DNA of 64,000 bases from Mixophyes australis. Taxonomy: Eukaryota; Chordata; Amphibia; Anura; Limnodynastidae. The notes beneath the pieces are model-generated. The model was not told the origin of the DNA. It ran no database searches and saw only the letters and a program-made list of their open reading frames with translations. The stretch is from positions 44,793,824-44,857,823 of the forward strand of contig JAVHZZ010000009.1 of NCBI GenBank assembly GCA_036250195.1. The letters are read 5' to 3'. A program made the translations under genes and the position numbers. Of this stretch, positions 1 to 9,850 are shown one piece after another (positions within the stretch are counted from its first letter, which is position 1; the number at the start of each line of letters is the position of its first letter).

Positions 1-640
1 ATAAACTTTTTTTAACATTAGATCTAATTTCAATACTCATAAAGTATACAGAGATTTCAGATACATAAAAATGAAAGGAATTTGTTTGTACAAGGCTATT
101 TCCCATGTGCACCATTTACATTGGTTGAAAATAATATGACTGATAAGATAAGACAACAGCTTGCACTCAATTAGATAACAAAAACGCTTTAATATTATGA
201 GTTCTTTTATAGCAGGAGAATATATTAATATACTATGTAAGAAGTTCTTTGAAATTGTATACTAGGTTTTTGGCATTTTGGTATTAATATATGTATTAGT
301 TTACTTAGTTATTCTAATATTAAATTACAATTTACACAAAAAGTATATCCAGTGCTTATTTTTCTGGGGTATGAATACTTATAAATAACTTATGAATAAC
401 ATTTTGTTTTAATTGACCAGACAGAGCAGATGATCAAAACCATGATAAGATTGATGTGCTGAAATGAGCAAAGTATTTTAAACTGTTCTGCAAAACATTC
501 GCCTCATTCTGCATTTGGCCGCAAAATTTCTCTCATTTGATCAGTGGTATTTGGAATTGTTTACCCAGCTCTATTCATAGAATAGAGTGGAACTGAAAGA
601 CTTTATTGAACTTCGCACCTCAATAAAACTTGATTTCCGC
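1..640. other. AT-rich intron sequence, nothing recognised
   Basis: No open frame, terminal repeat or known element end is visible. The sequence is AT-rich and stop-dense on both strands. Given the F8 exon at 2460 on the + strand, this is most simply upstream intron sequence. Confidence 0.5.
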
Positions 641-647
641 ATGCCAT

Positions 648-1733
648 TGGTTGGGCACTAATTTCAGACGGAAATAATACTGACATGAAAATCCCAACAG
701 TCTAATTACTGACATGTATAAAATACCTACAAGGAGAAAATACAGACAGTCTAAATACTGACATGGATAAAATACCTACAGTGTAAATACTGACATGGAG
801 AAAATATCTACAGTGAAAATACTGCCATGGATAAAATACCTACAGTATGATTGATAGTGAAAATGCAAACAGTCATACTGCAGGCATTAAAACGGCAATG
901 CTAGCATGTCCGGTGGCTGTATAGCCATCTGACTCGCTGGCAGTAAACTGTGAAAGAAAAAAAATAATTAAATGTTTAAAAAAGAAGAAAGTGTACCCCC
1001 CCCCCCCCCCACTTCTCAGTCATATTAACCCTAGTGCTGCTAGCCTTGTACTGGTCAGTGGAAAGTCGGGGAGACAAACACCATAGGGTCCCCCTTATTT
1101 TCCTCTGACCAGCCCTAGGCTTAGCTAGCTGGGGCTGGTAGCACTATAGCAGGGAAACCTGCAGCAATATTACCACAAATCCACCACCCTAGTGCTGTCG
1201 GCATGGGGATGGGTACCCCTAGGGAGGAGTCCTGCATTTTTTTGTGGACCCTAACTCCCTGGGAGTCCAACCCCATGTTGAGAAGCCTGGGGCTGGTTGG
1301 TATCATTGCAGGGGTACCCGCTACAGTGGGTTCCCCTGCTATAGTGCCACCAACACCAACTGGCTTAGCCTAGGTCTGGTTGGAGGAAAATAGGGGCAAC
1401 CCCATGCTTTTTGTCCCCCTGATTTCCTCCGACCAGCAATAGTCTGGCAGCACTGGGGTTAATATGATTGTGGAGGACAGGCACACGGTTTCTTTTACAT
1501 TTATTTATTTATTTTTAAAACTGTCTACTGTCGGTGGCTCCAGCGGCTATATAACCACTGGACCCGCTAGCATTGCCGATTTAATGTCAGCATTGTGACT
1601 GTCGTTAATCACAATGTTGGTATTTTAGCAGTGATGGGGAAAGTGAAATACCTGCATTTAGCCTGTCTGCATTTTCATGTCAGCAGGATAAGTGTCAGTA
1701 TTTCTTCTGTCCGGATTTCGTACCCAACCCATA
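648..1733. mobile_element. Non-autonomous DNA transposon with long terminal inverted repeats
   Basis: The left end (around TTGGGCACTAATTTCAGACG, continuing into GAAATAATACTGACA) is mirrored by the right end read on the other strand (TTGGGTACGAAATCCGGACA, then GAAGAAATACTGACA). The imperfect inverted repeats are about 40 bp. The interior has no transposase frame and contains a tandem array plus a segment of TAACCCTAGTGCTG...GGGTCCCCC type that recurs near 46.8-47.1 kb and weakly near 49.96 kb. Superfamily is not settled because no clear target duplication was found. Boundaries are good to about 10 bp. Confidence 0.5.
678..852. repeat. Tandem repeat, about 32-bp unit
   Basis: Four to five degenerate copies of a unit of the form ACTGACATGGATAAAATACC followed by TACAGTGTAAAT lie head to tail. 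They lie next to the left inverted repeat of the surrounding transposon and share its ACTGACATG motif, so the array probably grew by duplicating the inner edge of the terminus. Confidence 0.75.
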
Positions 1734-2459
1734 TGCAAAGTGCTGGAGCAGACAAGTGATTTTTAAGGTAATGACCAAAAGTTGACAACTTTGCACTTTT
1801 ATTTTTACCAAATTCTATCAATAATACTGGAAGGTTTATATATAGATATTTAGGCATTAATTCCAGATCTTAAGTACATGCTAATACATTAGCAGGAAGT
1901 TATTAATTTAAACATATCTATTTATATATTCTGAGCAATTAGATTTTTCAATCATTAATATAGTGAAAAGTACATGTTGACTTTGTGTTACCAATAAGAA
2001 GAGTGCCAAAATAGTTTGACATAAACCTCCCCTGAGTTGACAAATGTATGTGTTTTTAATATGGTGCTTTCACTAATCTACATTTTTGGTTGTGGGGAAC
2101 AAATAGGCATAAAACACAGAGTAAATACATTTATGATCATTTACATAACCTACTATTTTGTAAGCCCATATTCTGCCATAGTGCTAGATTTTACATCCTG
2201 AGCTGTCTGCACACAAAAAGGTCACCAAACAGATTTCTTCCATTCCTTACTTTACCATATACCAGAAATATGCAACAGCACATAATTTGTTTCGTATTAG
2301 TGCTTCATTTTATTGGAATAATCAGCCATATATTTCTCCCTTTCTCTCTTTATGTCTTTATATACTGCATCCACAGTTGCCAAAAAATAACTTTTACTAA
2401 TGTCAACAACATAAATATGTCAATAATTTTTATATTTATGTTAAAATGTTCTCTTCTAG
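1734..2459. other. Intron ending in the F8 splice acceptor
   Basis: No element or gene is recognised here. The stretch is AT-rich and ends in a pyrimidine-rich tract, CTCTTCTAG, whose AG (2458-2459) is the acceptor of the F8 exon. A frame open over 2090-2470 shows no family resemblance and is treated as chance. Confidence 0.55.
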
Positions 2460-2648
2460 ATACAATTTAAGAACATGGCCTCTCGTCCATTCTCCTTTTA
2501 TTCCAACGTTCTTTCTGCACAGAAGAAAGAAGAAAGTGTACCCCCACAACAGACTCGTACATACACGGGAAGAGTGAGCTCTCAGTTTGGGCCCACAGAG
2601 TCTGAAGAGGAATGCCGAACCTGGTTTTATACCTCAAATGGCCACCTG
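2460..2648 (+). CDS. F8: Coagulation factor VIII, A3-domain exon (equivalent of human exon 16)
   Basis: This internal exon encodes 63 residues of the third copper-oxidase-like A domain of the factor VIII light chain. Factor VIII is the plasma cofactor that, once activated, supports factor IXa in activating factor X. Read in frame from 2460 it begins IQFKNMASRPFSFYS, matching the family segment VTFRNQASRPYSFYS, and ends in a CRTWFYTSNGHL segment matching CKAWAYFSDVDL. The acceptor is CTCTTCTAG and the donor is CTG/GTAAGT at 2649. Both ends are phase 0, as I recall for human exon 16 (213 bp there, 189 bp here, the difference lying in the acidic loop after SFYS). The ATG at 2475 is an internal methionine, not a start. 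Factor V is the alternative, but the residues joined across the next intron favour factor VIII. Very confident on family, fairly confident on orthology. Confidence 0.9.
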
Positions 2649-3339
2649 GTAAGTAAAGTAATACTTTACATTAGAGTTGAGCGGTTCAGGTTCAAGAAAT
2701 CTAATTTTGGGGTATTGTGTCGCACTGAGCCATTTCCTGCCAAACTCTGATCTGATAATGAGGCAAAATGTAATGTCTGGGAAAATGGCGGCTAGTGCAT
2801 GTTTTGGATCAAGATTTTCCATATATAGTCCTCCCTCCTGTTCTCAGCTGCCATTTTAAAATTGAGAGCATGTGGGGAAGTAATTTGCTGCAATTGTGTG
2901 TTGATAAAGTGGGTTGTAGATGGTTGGAGAGGGTGGAAAATGAAATATATGTGTAATGAACTTGCCTTGATTTTACTGCAGAAATCTTTACAGTTTATTT
3001 ACAGATCGCAGTCTACTGAATTTGTGTGATTGTATGCAGAGTAGAAAATCAGGAACTACTGTAGTAATACAAGTATATTAGTAAACTATTAAGGAATGGT
3101 CAATAAACAAGGTGCTCTTTGACTCTGATCTGGACACCCCCAAAACAAATATATTTTTAATGTTTTTAAAATCAGAACGCAATTGTTAGAGGGCCAGTAT
3201 CACTGACATCTCTTCTACTAAGCCGCCATAAAAGCAGGGTGCAATTTAACAGCACAACCACAAATAAGCAAAAAAAAATTTTTTAACAAACCAATTATAT
3301 TAATTTGAATGATATAGTGGAGCACTGTCTAAACAGTAA
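2649..3339. other. Intron sequence, nothing firm recognised
   Basis: The only hint is TTAGAGTTGAGCGGTTCAGG at about 2667, which resembles hAT-type ends seen elsewhere in the window (TAGAGATGGGCGGGCTCGG). No matching right end or 8-bp duplication was found, so no element is called. Confidence 0.4.
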
Positions 3340-3344
3340 GGTAA

Positions 3345-3663
3345 TGTCAGGCGCCGTTCCTGTGCTCTTCCGTCCGCACAGGGACAGCCGCCTTCTTTCT
3401 GCCCGAATACGGTGTCTGGTTGCCCAGCAACCAGACGCATTAATTCCAGCTGCCAGGCAGCTACCTCGACGCATTCACATCCCATTGCTAGGCAATGGGA
3501 CGCTATTCAGAGACAGGTAGTGGCTACTTACGTCAGTGCCGCTGGTAATTAACACCTCCAGCTCCTAGATAAGGATGACTCTGACACAATATGGGTGCAA
3601 GAGTATTAGCTCAAACCAGCTCAGGCACTTGTATGTTATCTCCCTGCTTTTGGTCTGATCCCC
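3345..3663 (+). repeat. 5' LTR of the deleted chromovirus, 3' part missing
   Basis: This aligns with the 3' LTR at 4005-4640 through the GGATGACTCTGACAC and CTGCTTTTGGTCT segments, then switches abruptly at about 3663 to pol sequence. The junction marks the internal deletion. A palindromic GTTGCCCAGCAAC motif sits at 3419-3431. Confidence 0.8.
3419..3431. promoter_or_regulatory. X-box-like palindrome (RFX-type site) in LTR
   Basis: GTTGCC-C-AGCAAC fits the known RFX X-box consensus GTNRCC, spacer of 0-3, RGYAAC. The same 13 bases recur at the equivalent place in the partner LTR (4063-4075) and in the solo LTR (44075-44087). Binding is inferred from the motif and its conservation only. Confidence 0.45.
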
Positions 3664-3987
3664 ATCAATCCAGTAACTTTCAAGCTTCATTTACCAGCTA
3701 ATGTCAAGACCCATGGAACCTTTCGTAAAGCTCTTCTTAAGCCAGTAATATTTAATGAATTCTTGCATCTTCCTCCTGGTCCCTCTTCCATTCAATCCTC
3801 TTCTGTTGATGAATTCAAGATCAGTGATATTTTGATTTCTCACATCTCTCGGGGACATCTGCAGTATTTGGTCCATTGGAGAGAGTTCGGATCAGAGGAG
3901 AGATCTTGGCTGGACAAAAGAGATTTCCATGCACCTCTGCTACTGAGAATATTTTACAAGGATTCTCGCAATCTTCCCCAGCTCTAG
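3664..3987 (+). pseudogene. Chromovirus pol 3' end with chromodomain
   Basis: This is the surviving 108-codon tail of a Ty3/Gypsy pol. It opens with the integrase C-terminal INPVTFKLHLP segment and continues through a chromodomain (FKISDILISHISRGHLQYLVHW, then SEERSWLDKRDFH) to TAG at 3985-3987. In chromoviruses this module reads histone marks and guides integration. The aromatic pair in YLVHW is present and the fold looks intact, but protease, RT, RNase H and the integrase core are deleted, so it is non-functional. The reading frame is closed only by the natural stop. Confidence 0.8.
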
Positions 3988-4004
3988 AGGAAGGGAGGGG
4001 GTAC

Positions 4005-4640
4005 TGTGCTCTCCCGTCTGCACAGTGACGGCCACCTGCTCGCTGCCCTAATGCCATTTCTGGTTGCCCAGCAACCAGACACAGAGGCATTAATTCCGTC
4101 CGCCTGGCAACTCGCTGTGTGCATGCACATACTAGGCAACAGGACGATATTCAGACACCCGGCAGTAGCTGCTTATGTTACCTCCGTCAGTTGTTAGTGC
4201 CTCCAGCTCCTATGCAAGGATGACTCTGACACCATTAGGGTGGCAGAGTATTAGGTCAAACCAGCTCCAGGCACTTGTTTGTTACCTTCCTGCTTTTGGT
4301 CTAATTCCTCGGTTCCTGACTCGGCTTGTCCTGACACTGCTCTTGGATTCTCCTTTTAGCTCTGCAAGTCCTCTTTGGTATTTGACTCCTGCCTGCCTGA
4401 CTATTCTTCTGGATACTCCTCATGTACTTTGCAGAAAGCTCGGCTTGACCTTGACTTCCCTGACTATCGGTTTACCTGCATCTATCTTGCCCTCCTGGAG
4501 AATCGCAACCTGCGCGCCTCTCTCACAGCTAAACCCAACCTCCCTTGCGGGGGTCCCTGGTGAAGACCAGAAGTGTGTTAGACTCCACGTCTCCAGATAA
4601 GGATGTGTCAATATCAGCAGATAACTCTACGTTCCTTACA
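4005..4640 (+). repeat. 3' LTR of the deleted chromovirus
   Basis: A 636-bp LTR starts TGTGCTCTCC immediately after GGGGGTAC and ends CCTTACA before GGTAA. Against the 5' LTR it lacks about 16 bp just after its first TGT, between two TGT repeats, suggesting a slip deletion. The palindrome GTTGCCCAGCAAC is retained at 4063-4075. Confidence 0.82.
4063..4075. promoter_or_regulatory. X-box-like palindrome in 3' LTR
   Basis: Identical to the motif at 3419-3431, flanked again by CTG...CAG so that the stem extends to CTGGTTGC/GCAACCAG. Regulatory role inferred. Confidence 0.45.
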
Positions 4641-4645
4641 GGTAA

Positions 4646-4998
4646 CAGTTCCTACTATCCTTATCAAATTGTGCATTCACCTGGTTTGGTGGAAGCTAAA
4701 AGTAGCTTCAACATCAGATAGCTTTACTCCTGTTGTTAATCATTTATCAGCCAGTATAGATCAGCATCATCTCAGTAATAGTACTATCAGTACAAGTACT
4801 TTTTCACCCTCTACTAGCAAAAACGGTCATGTTTGAAGAAAGTAAAAGGTTGCTCTAAATCCAAACAATGTGTTTTAGTCTCAAATAAAACATCAGCACT
4901 TGATGTAAGTATTAAGGGAAATGCTACTGATGAATAGGTGTTATGTCTAAAAAAGAAGTAAAATAGCTATCATCCCACATACCACCTACAATGGCAAT
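4646..4998. other. No gene or element recognised
   Basis: A short AT-rich spacer between the chromovirus remnant and the ERV LTR. It has a chance open frame and nothing else visible. Confidence 0.45.
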
Positions 4999-5446
4999 TG
5001 TGGGGGTACCGAGGTTCGGTGCCCCTGTTATTGATCTTTGATAACCTGATTTACTTATTGTCTACTGGAGAGGATGAAATGAAACACAGACGAGTATTTG
5101 TAGTTTCATAATCAGCTCTGAGGGACTTCTCAGACTGTTCCTTTATTTATACCTAAGCTCCAGCATTAACTGGTACATATAAGGAAATCTCTTTTGGCTC
5201 AACAAATCTTTCTTTACAACAATAAGTACATATAAGGCAATATCCTTTGTCCAGTACTGAGAAATGTCTTTTAGGCCGTTGTTTTTATTCTTGCATCCTG
5301 TTATTGTCTCTGTTCCATGGGAAACACTTGTTTTCTCTTCGAATCTTATGTCAAGGGTGTAGTTCTCATATCTGTAGTTATAGTTTTTTAAGGTATTTCA
5401 CACTTATATTTGTACCTTTAACTATTCATTGTGTTATACTCTCACA
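4999..5446 (-). repeat. ERV 3' LTR (minus strand), 448 bp
   Basis: Read on the minus strand it starts TGTGAGAGTATAACAC and ends GGTACCCCCACA, giving TG...CA termini. It is preceded by a purine tract and, further upstream, env-like reading frames, the order expected of a retroviral 3' end. It bears no resemblance to the LTR of the larger provirus at 31374-32204, so it is a different ERV lineage. No 5' LTR partner was seen. Confidence 0.7.
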
Positions 5447-5447
5447 A

Positions 5448-5460
5448 TCCCCTCTTTTTA
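5448..5460 (-). promoter_or_regulatory. Polypurine tract of the small ERV
   Basis: On the minus strand TAAAAAGAGGGGA lies directly before the LTR start TGTGAGAG. Position and composition are those of the plus-strand primer used in reverse transcription. Confidence 0.7.
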
Positions 5461-5689
5461 TTCCACTAAACAAATATACATGTGTTTCCTGAACCTTCCT
5501 CTCATGTCAGGATACAGGGTTACCTTTTTATTCCTCCACCTACTTTTACCCAGATTTTGACCTAAAGTCTCCATGGGAGTAGACAATCAATCATTCACCA
5601 GAGAAGGTACCCTTGCATCATTTTTTCCCTAGTAGTATTTCACTGCAGTATACACATGTCATTTTTGCTTGATAGGGATTATTCCTTTT

Positions 5690-6494
5690 TCATGAGGTAC
5701 ATACTTTTTGAGTCTGATTAATGTATGTTGGTACTGGAGTCATGTCCTGATTAACCATTGTTCTACACTTACAGGACAAATAACAGTTCCACACAATCAA
5801 CAGGATCAAAATCACTATTATAACCAGTACTGGATGGAACATTACTCTAAAAATACCTGTTGCAATGGGGGAGTTACCTGTGAACACATTCCACCAATGG
5901 TGTTGCAGGTTTTCTTTTAATTGATGAGCTACATATTTAATTCCTATGCTTCAATTATTGTCTGCATTTGTGCATGATTAGCTGAATAGTTTACTTGTGC
6001 CAAATGCTCTGCCAGGTGTTGTTTATAGCATTGATTATCCCCCAAAGATTAATAGTCAAGTTATTTGAGGGTAGTTTAATTGGGATAAATTGCTGATAAA
6101 TATTGTCTTTCCTATCCTTGTAGAATATATAGGTCTCATTTCTCCATATTAAATTAGTAACATTTTGGATGCATCCTGAGAATGGATTAGTCAAGTTATA
6201 CATTTTTGTAGTTTGTTTATCATGGGTTACTAAGCACACTATTTGTGGTGCTACTACTATAAACATATAATTTCTCATGTTATGGAGCTCCCAATTTGGA
6301 TGTTCTAGTTTACAAGGTTCATAAACTTTAGTGTTTTGAGAGCGCACTATTCCATTGTCTGTATTTGAACACAATCCTAAGTTATATGTGTTGTTTTTAT
6401 CATCTATATACTCCCCTTTTATCTGTGGGGTCAATAATTGTGTTCCACCGACCTGGGCATAAAGTGGGACAGGTAAAATGAGAAATTTACACAT
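5690..6494 (-). pseudogene. Retroviral env remnant (small ERV)
   Basis: Two minus-strand frames lie in retroviral order before the polypurine tract and LTR. The upstream one (6494 to 5991, 167 codons) has many N-glycosylation sequons (for example NVT, NET, NLT, NNT) and paired cysteines, as in an envelope ectodomain. The downstream one (5887 to 5690) holds a strong hydrophobic segment (VLVIIVILILLIVW) followed by CYLSCKC, a plausible transmembrane anchor and cytoplasmic cysteines. A stop and frame change separate them. No pol sequence was found further upstream. The family within Retroviridae is not recognised and the gene cannot make an intact envelope. Confidence 0.6.
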
Positions 6495-6811
6495 TATCTC
6501 AGTTCTCAGCGGTACTGGTCAAACAAAAGATTACATGACCGCGACAGTAGCTGTAGTCCAATTCTGTTCATGCACAGAGCAATTTTACTCAAAATATGGC
6601 ATGCCTTAATGAATCAGGTCCTGTGTCTGCTTCTACAAGTCTCTGCCTTAATTATTCTGCATGAAGCACTACAGATTGCCAATGTCTCTGAAGATCACTT
6701 ATTCAGTACAGCTATCAGAGACTGCCACTACTAGAAACCTATTTCTGGGCTTACAAATCTATAGCAAGCTATCCTTTCACTGTTTATGATCATCAGTGTG
6801 GATGTTTACAT
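6495..6811. other. No gene recognised
   Basis: Contains GCCTTAATGAATCAGGTCC near 6605, a motif like the MITE end at about 48000 (CCTTAATGAATCAGAC), but no partner end is nearby. Confidence 0.4.
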
Positions 6812-6852
6812 TATCTATCTATCTATCTATCTACCTACCTATCTATCTATCA
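6812..6852. repeat. (TATC)n microsatellite
   Basis: About ten copies of TATC with two units changed to TACC. Confidence 0.9.
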
Positions 6853-6884
6853 TTGAATTACCCAACATTATAATTGAACCAAAT

Positions 6885-9690
6885 AAATAAATTAGGCTGT
6901 CTATGATAGAAAATCCACCTACTACAACTGGGATTGCCCAAGTATTAGCAGGTTGGCAGGACACATTCAGGGATTGCCCAGACTTTGGCAATTGGAAGAC
7001 TAACCAGGAAGGTGCGCCTACCCAGGTTTTCTGAGGACTAAAATACCTTAAGCAACTTTTTGAATAGTTGCAAACTAGATTTAGTACACAGCCTCTGTCT
7101 TCTGGCACCCAATCACAATAAATGGGACTCATAATATATCTTCTTCAAGGTAATCCTCAATCTTGGACCTTTTCATTAACTGCAGTTAATGAAAAGGCCC
7201 TGAGTTCTGAAGATGAGTAGCAGACACCAGATGGAAAGATCCAGTCCTCTGTACCCAATTTAGGCTGGGATTGTCTGATACTATTCAAGATGCCCTCTTA
7301 CAATAACCCCCTGCAGAGTCTCTAGATCTATTAATTAATTTGTATATTAAGATAGACCATCATTTCAGAGAGAGGCCTCATTAAAAGAGGAAACAGATTT
7401 TTCCTTGATATCCATCCTTCTCTTCAGGTTCTGATTTGACCAAACCCATGTAGCTTGGTCCTTCTCATCTCTCTACTGAGGAGAAGAACAGATGTAGATA
7501 TAAACTTATGTTTACACTGTGGATTATATGGATACTATGTTACTTCTTGCCCACAAAGGTTAAGAGATTGGAAAACTACCAGACATAAGGAAAAAGGGGT
7601 TACTATATTAGGTCTTAAATCCAAAGTAGTTCAGAACTTCTTGAAACTGCCTGCTTGCTTAAAATATCACTCTACTTTAATTAATACTTTTGCTTTCATC
7701 AATGGTGTATTGACTATGGAGATTTCAACAAAATAACTATAAAGCAAACACTATCTGCTGCCTTTTATCTGTGAATTGTTTGACCCTTTAAGAGGAATTA
7801 CCATCTTGGTAAGTTTGAAAATTCTCAAGTGTCATTTTTGGGCTATGTTAATTCTTCAGTCAGCTTTTTCATGGATCTTAAGAAAGTTCAAGCCATTTTA
7901 GAGTGGGCCCTTATAAAAACCCTAAAAGCAATACAATGCTTTTTGGATTTGCCATCTATTATAGGAGGATCACTTTATGTTTCTCCTCAATTGTGGCTCC
8001 TATCAACACATTAATCAAAAAGACCCAAGCTCCTGGGGTTTAAATGTATGATAGTCCAATTTTTTCAACTCGCCGGAAATCGGCGACTTTGCAGTGAAAA
8101 TTTAAAGCGGTCATTGCTTGTAAAGGCAAACTTACCTTTACAAGTCATCGCCGCTTTAAATTTTATCTGCAAAGTCACCGATTTCCGGCGAGTTGAAAAA
8201 ATCGGACTATCATACATTTACCCTCTGGTCTTTTCAGGCTCTGCTAGCCTTTGAGACATCAAAGCAAGCTTTCATGTCTGCCTCGGTGTTACGTCATCCA
8301 AATAATCAACATCTCTTTATTGTAGAAGTAGATGTCTCTAACGTAGGAGCTGGAGCAGTTCTCTTTCAAGCTGATCCTGTAATTAAGAAAATACATCCAT
8401 GTGCCTACTTCTCCAGGAGATTCTCTTCAGTGGTTCACAATTATGATGTTCGAAACAGGGAGTTGCTGGCAATCACTGGAAAACTGGCAAAACTGGATTG
8501 AAGGGGCTAAACATACAGTCAGCATTCTTACTGATCACAAAAACCTTGAATACATCAATTCTGTGAAACAACTCACTTGTAGACACAAGCTGATTATATT
8601 ATCTTATGTGAACTCTGTTCTCACAATAAAGTTCTCCAAACTGTGTCATTTGACATGCTGAATCCCCTGACAATCCCCGATTGAACTACTATGTTCCAAA
8701 ACTTCACTTACATCTGGGTCATGTAGACAGGTTTAGCAAGATTTATCATTTCATACCACTCACCAGATTACCTACCGCACAAATGTTGGCCTCTCTGTCC
8801 GCCATATTTTAAAACTACACAGAATTCCTGGGAACATTATTTCTGACAGAGAGGTGGAATTTAGTGCTCAGTTTTGGAGAGCTTTTCTCAGTTATTCTTC
8901 TGCATATCATCCACAAAATAATGGACAGACATAGAGGGTCAATCAGACCCTAGAACAATATCTGAGATGTTATAGTTAGGTTATAGTTAGCAACTCTAAG
9001 ATGATTGGTCAAAACATCTACCATGGGCAGAGATTTCCTACAATAATTCTCCTTATTCTGTCATAATGGTTTCACCATTCTACTGCAACTATGGCCTTCA
9101 CCCCAAGGTCCACTCATTTTTGAGTTCTATTGAATTCTCAGAAATATTTGACTCCGTCAAGACACTCGGGACAGTTTGAAAAGAGATTTACAAGGCTTTA
9201 TCTCATCTATCATCTCAAGCTATTACATTTCTTTATTTACATCATAGACCATTTAAATTTCATGTCAGAGATGATGTCTTGTTGACTACACGGAATATTT
9301 GTATTCATCAAAAAACTACTAAGCTGGTTCCCACATTTTTGTCCCATATATAGATATAATCTGTTACAGTCAAGCAAGCTCTACCTAGGGCTGTGAAAAA
9401 TTCCAACTCTTTTTATTGCTTATTATTGAAACCTCTATATAAATCCAGGATCTTTAAAAGAAATCATTCATTCAAGTCTCCACCTCCTGTCTTGATGGAT
9501 GGTACTCCTGAATTTGCTGTGGAAAGAATTCTGGGTTCTAGAAAGTTTCAAATTTAGGGTCAGTACCTTGTTCCCTGGAAAGAATACACACCCAAAGAAA
9601 AATTATGGGTTCCTTGTCAAGATCTTCATGCTAAGTTAGAGAGTGAATTCCACTAAAGGTTTCTGGGAAAGTCTCGTTAGGGGTCCCAAC
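6885..9690 (+). pseudogene. Decayed chromovirus gag-pol (Ty3/Gypsy)
   Basis: The order of a complete element can be followed through many stops and frameshifts: gag core near 7050-7180 (QPLSSGT and LLQGNPQSW, matching LLQGDPQSW of the intact copy at 36036); a zinc knuckle near 7517-7562 (CLHCGLYGYYVTSC, with the histidine replaced by tyrosine); RT/RNase H connection at 7829-8014 (FLGYVNSSVSFFMDLKKVQAI); RNase H at 8220-8500 (FIVEVDVSNVGAGAVLF and NYDVRNRELLAI); integrase core pieces at 8710-8950; and a chromodomain near 9505-9655 (EFAVERILGSRKF). Protease and the RT catalytic core are missing or unreadable. It is much older than the copy at 33.8-40.8 kb, and a foldback MITE interrupts it at 8043-8218. 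Confidence 0.8.
8043..8218. mobile_element. Foldback MITE, TA target site
   Basis: The 176-bp element is almost entirely one hairpin. The left arm (AATGTATGATAGTCCAATTT onward, through CTCGCCGGAAATCGG) is repeated inverted in the right arm with a few mismatches, leaving a short loop around 8120-8140. TA flanks it on both sides (8041-8042, 8219-8220). Removing the element and one TA rejoins the chromovirus RNase H region. The TA duplication points to mobilisation by a Tc1/mariner-type transposase, which is inference. Confidence 0.8.
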
Positions 9691-9850
9691 TGTACGGATA
9701 TTGGGATTGCTGCTAGCTCTGGTGAGCATGAGTCATTAACTGTGTAAATTGAATTTACCTCAGCTTTACATCAGCTGTGGTGAGAATGAGTCATTGTACA
9801 GCTGATCTCAAGAAACACTTGCAGTCTGCAGTGCTTCAGGCAGAATAACA
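9691..9850 (+). repeat. Probable start of 3' LTR of the decayed chromovirus
   Basis: After the chromodomain frame, a purine stretch (TTAGGGGTCCCAAC) is followed by TGTACGGATATTGGG, the position where the 3' LTR should begin. A short internal duplication (GGTGAGCATGAGTCATTA / GGTGAGAATGAGTCATTG) follows. The right end is not identifiable. Confidence 0.35.

Larger units (their letters stand above)
3345..4640 (+). mobile_element. Internally deleted chromovirus (Ty3/Gypsy) with perfect target duplication
   Basis: Two LTR copies in the same orientation flank a scrap of pol. The left LTR starts TGTCAGGCGCC at 3345, the right LTR ends CCTTACA at 4640, and both outer edges carry the 5-bp duplication GGTAA (3340-3344 and 4641-4645). 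The duplication shows this was one complete insertion that later lost most of its interior, from inside the 5' LTR to the last part of pol. A polypurine tract (AAGGGAGGGGG) precedes the right LTR. A solo LTR of the same family, inverted, lies at 43559-44149. Confidence 0.85.

Noticed and set aside
2090..2470. 126-codon + strand frame just before the F8 exon
   Set aside because: No family resemblance; it overlaps the acceptor and its codons are in a different frame from the exon. Chance frame in AT-rich sequence.
2475..2750. ATG-led frame as a stand-alone small gene
   Set aside because: It is the F8 exon read through its donor site. The resemblance to factor VIII begins upstream of the ATG and stops exactly at the GTAAGT donor.
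2667..2860. Possible hAT end (TTAGAGTTGAGCGG)
   Set aside because: Only one end is visible, with no target duplication and no matching right end.
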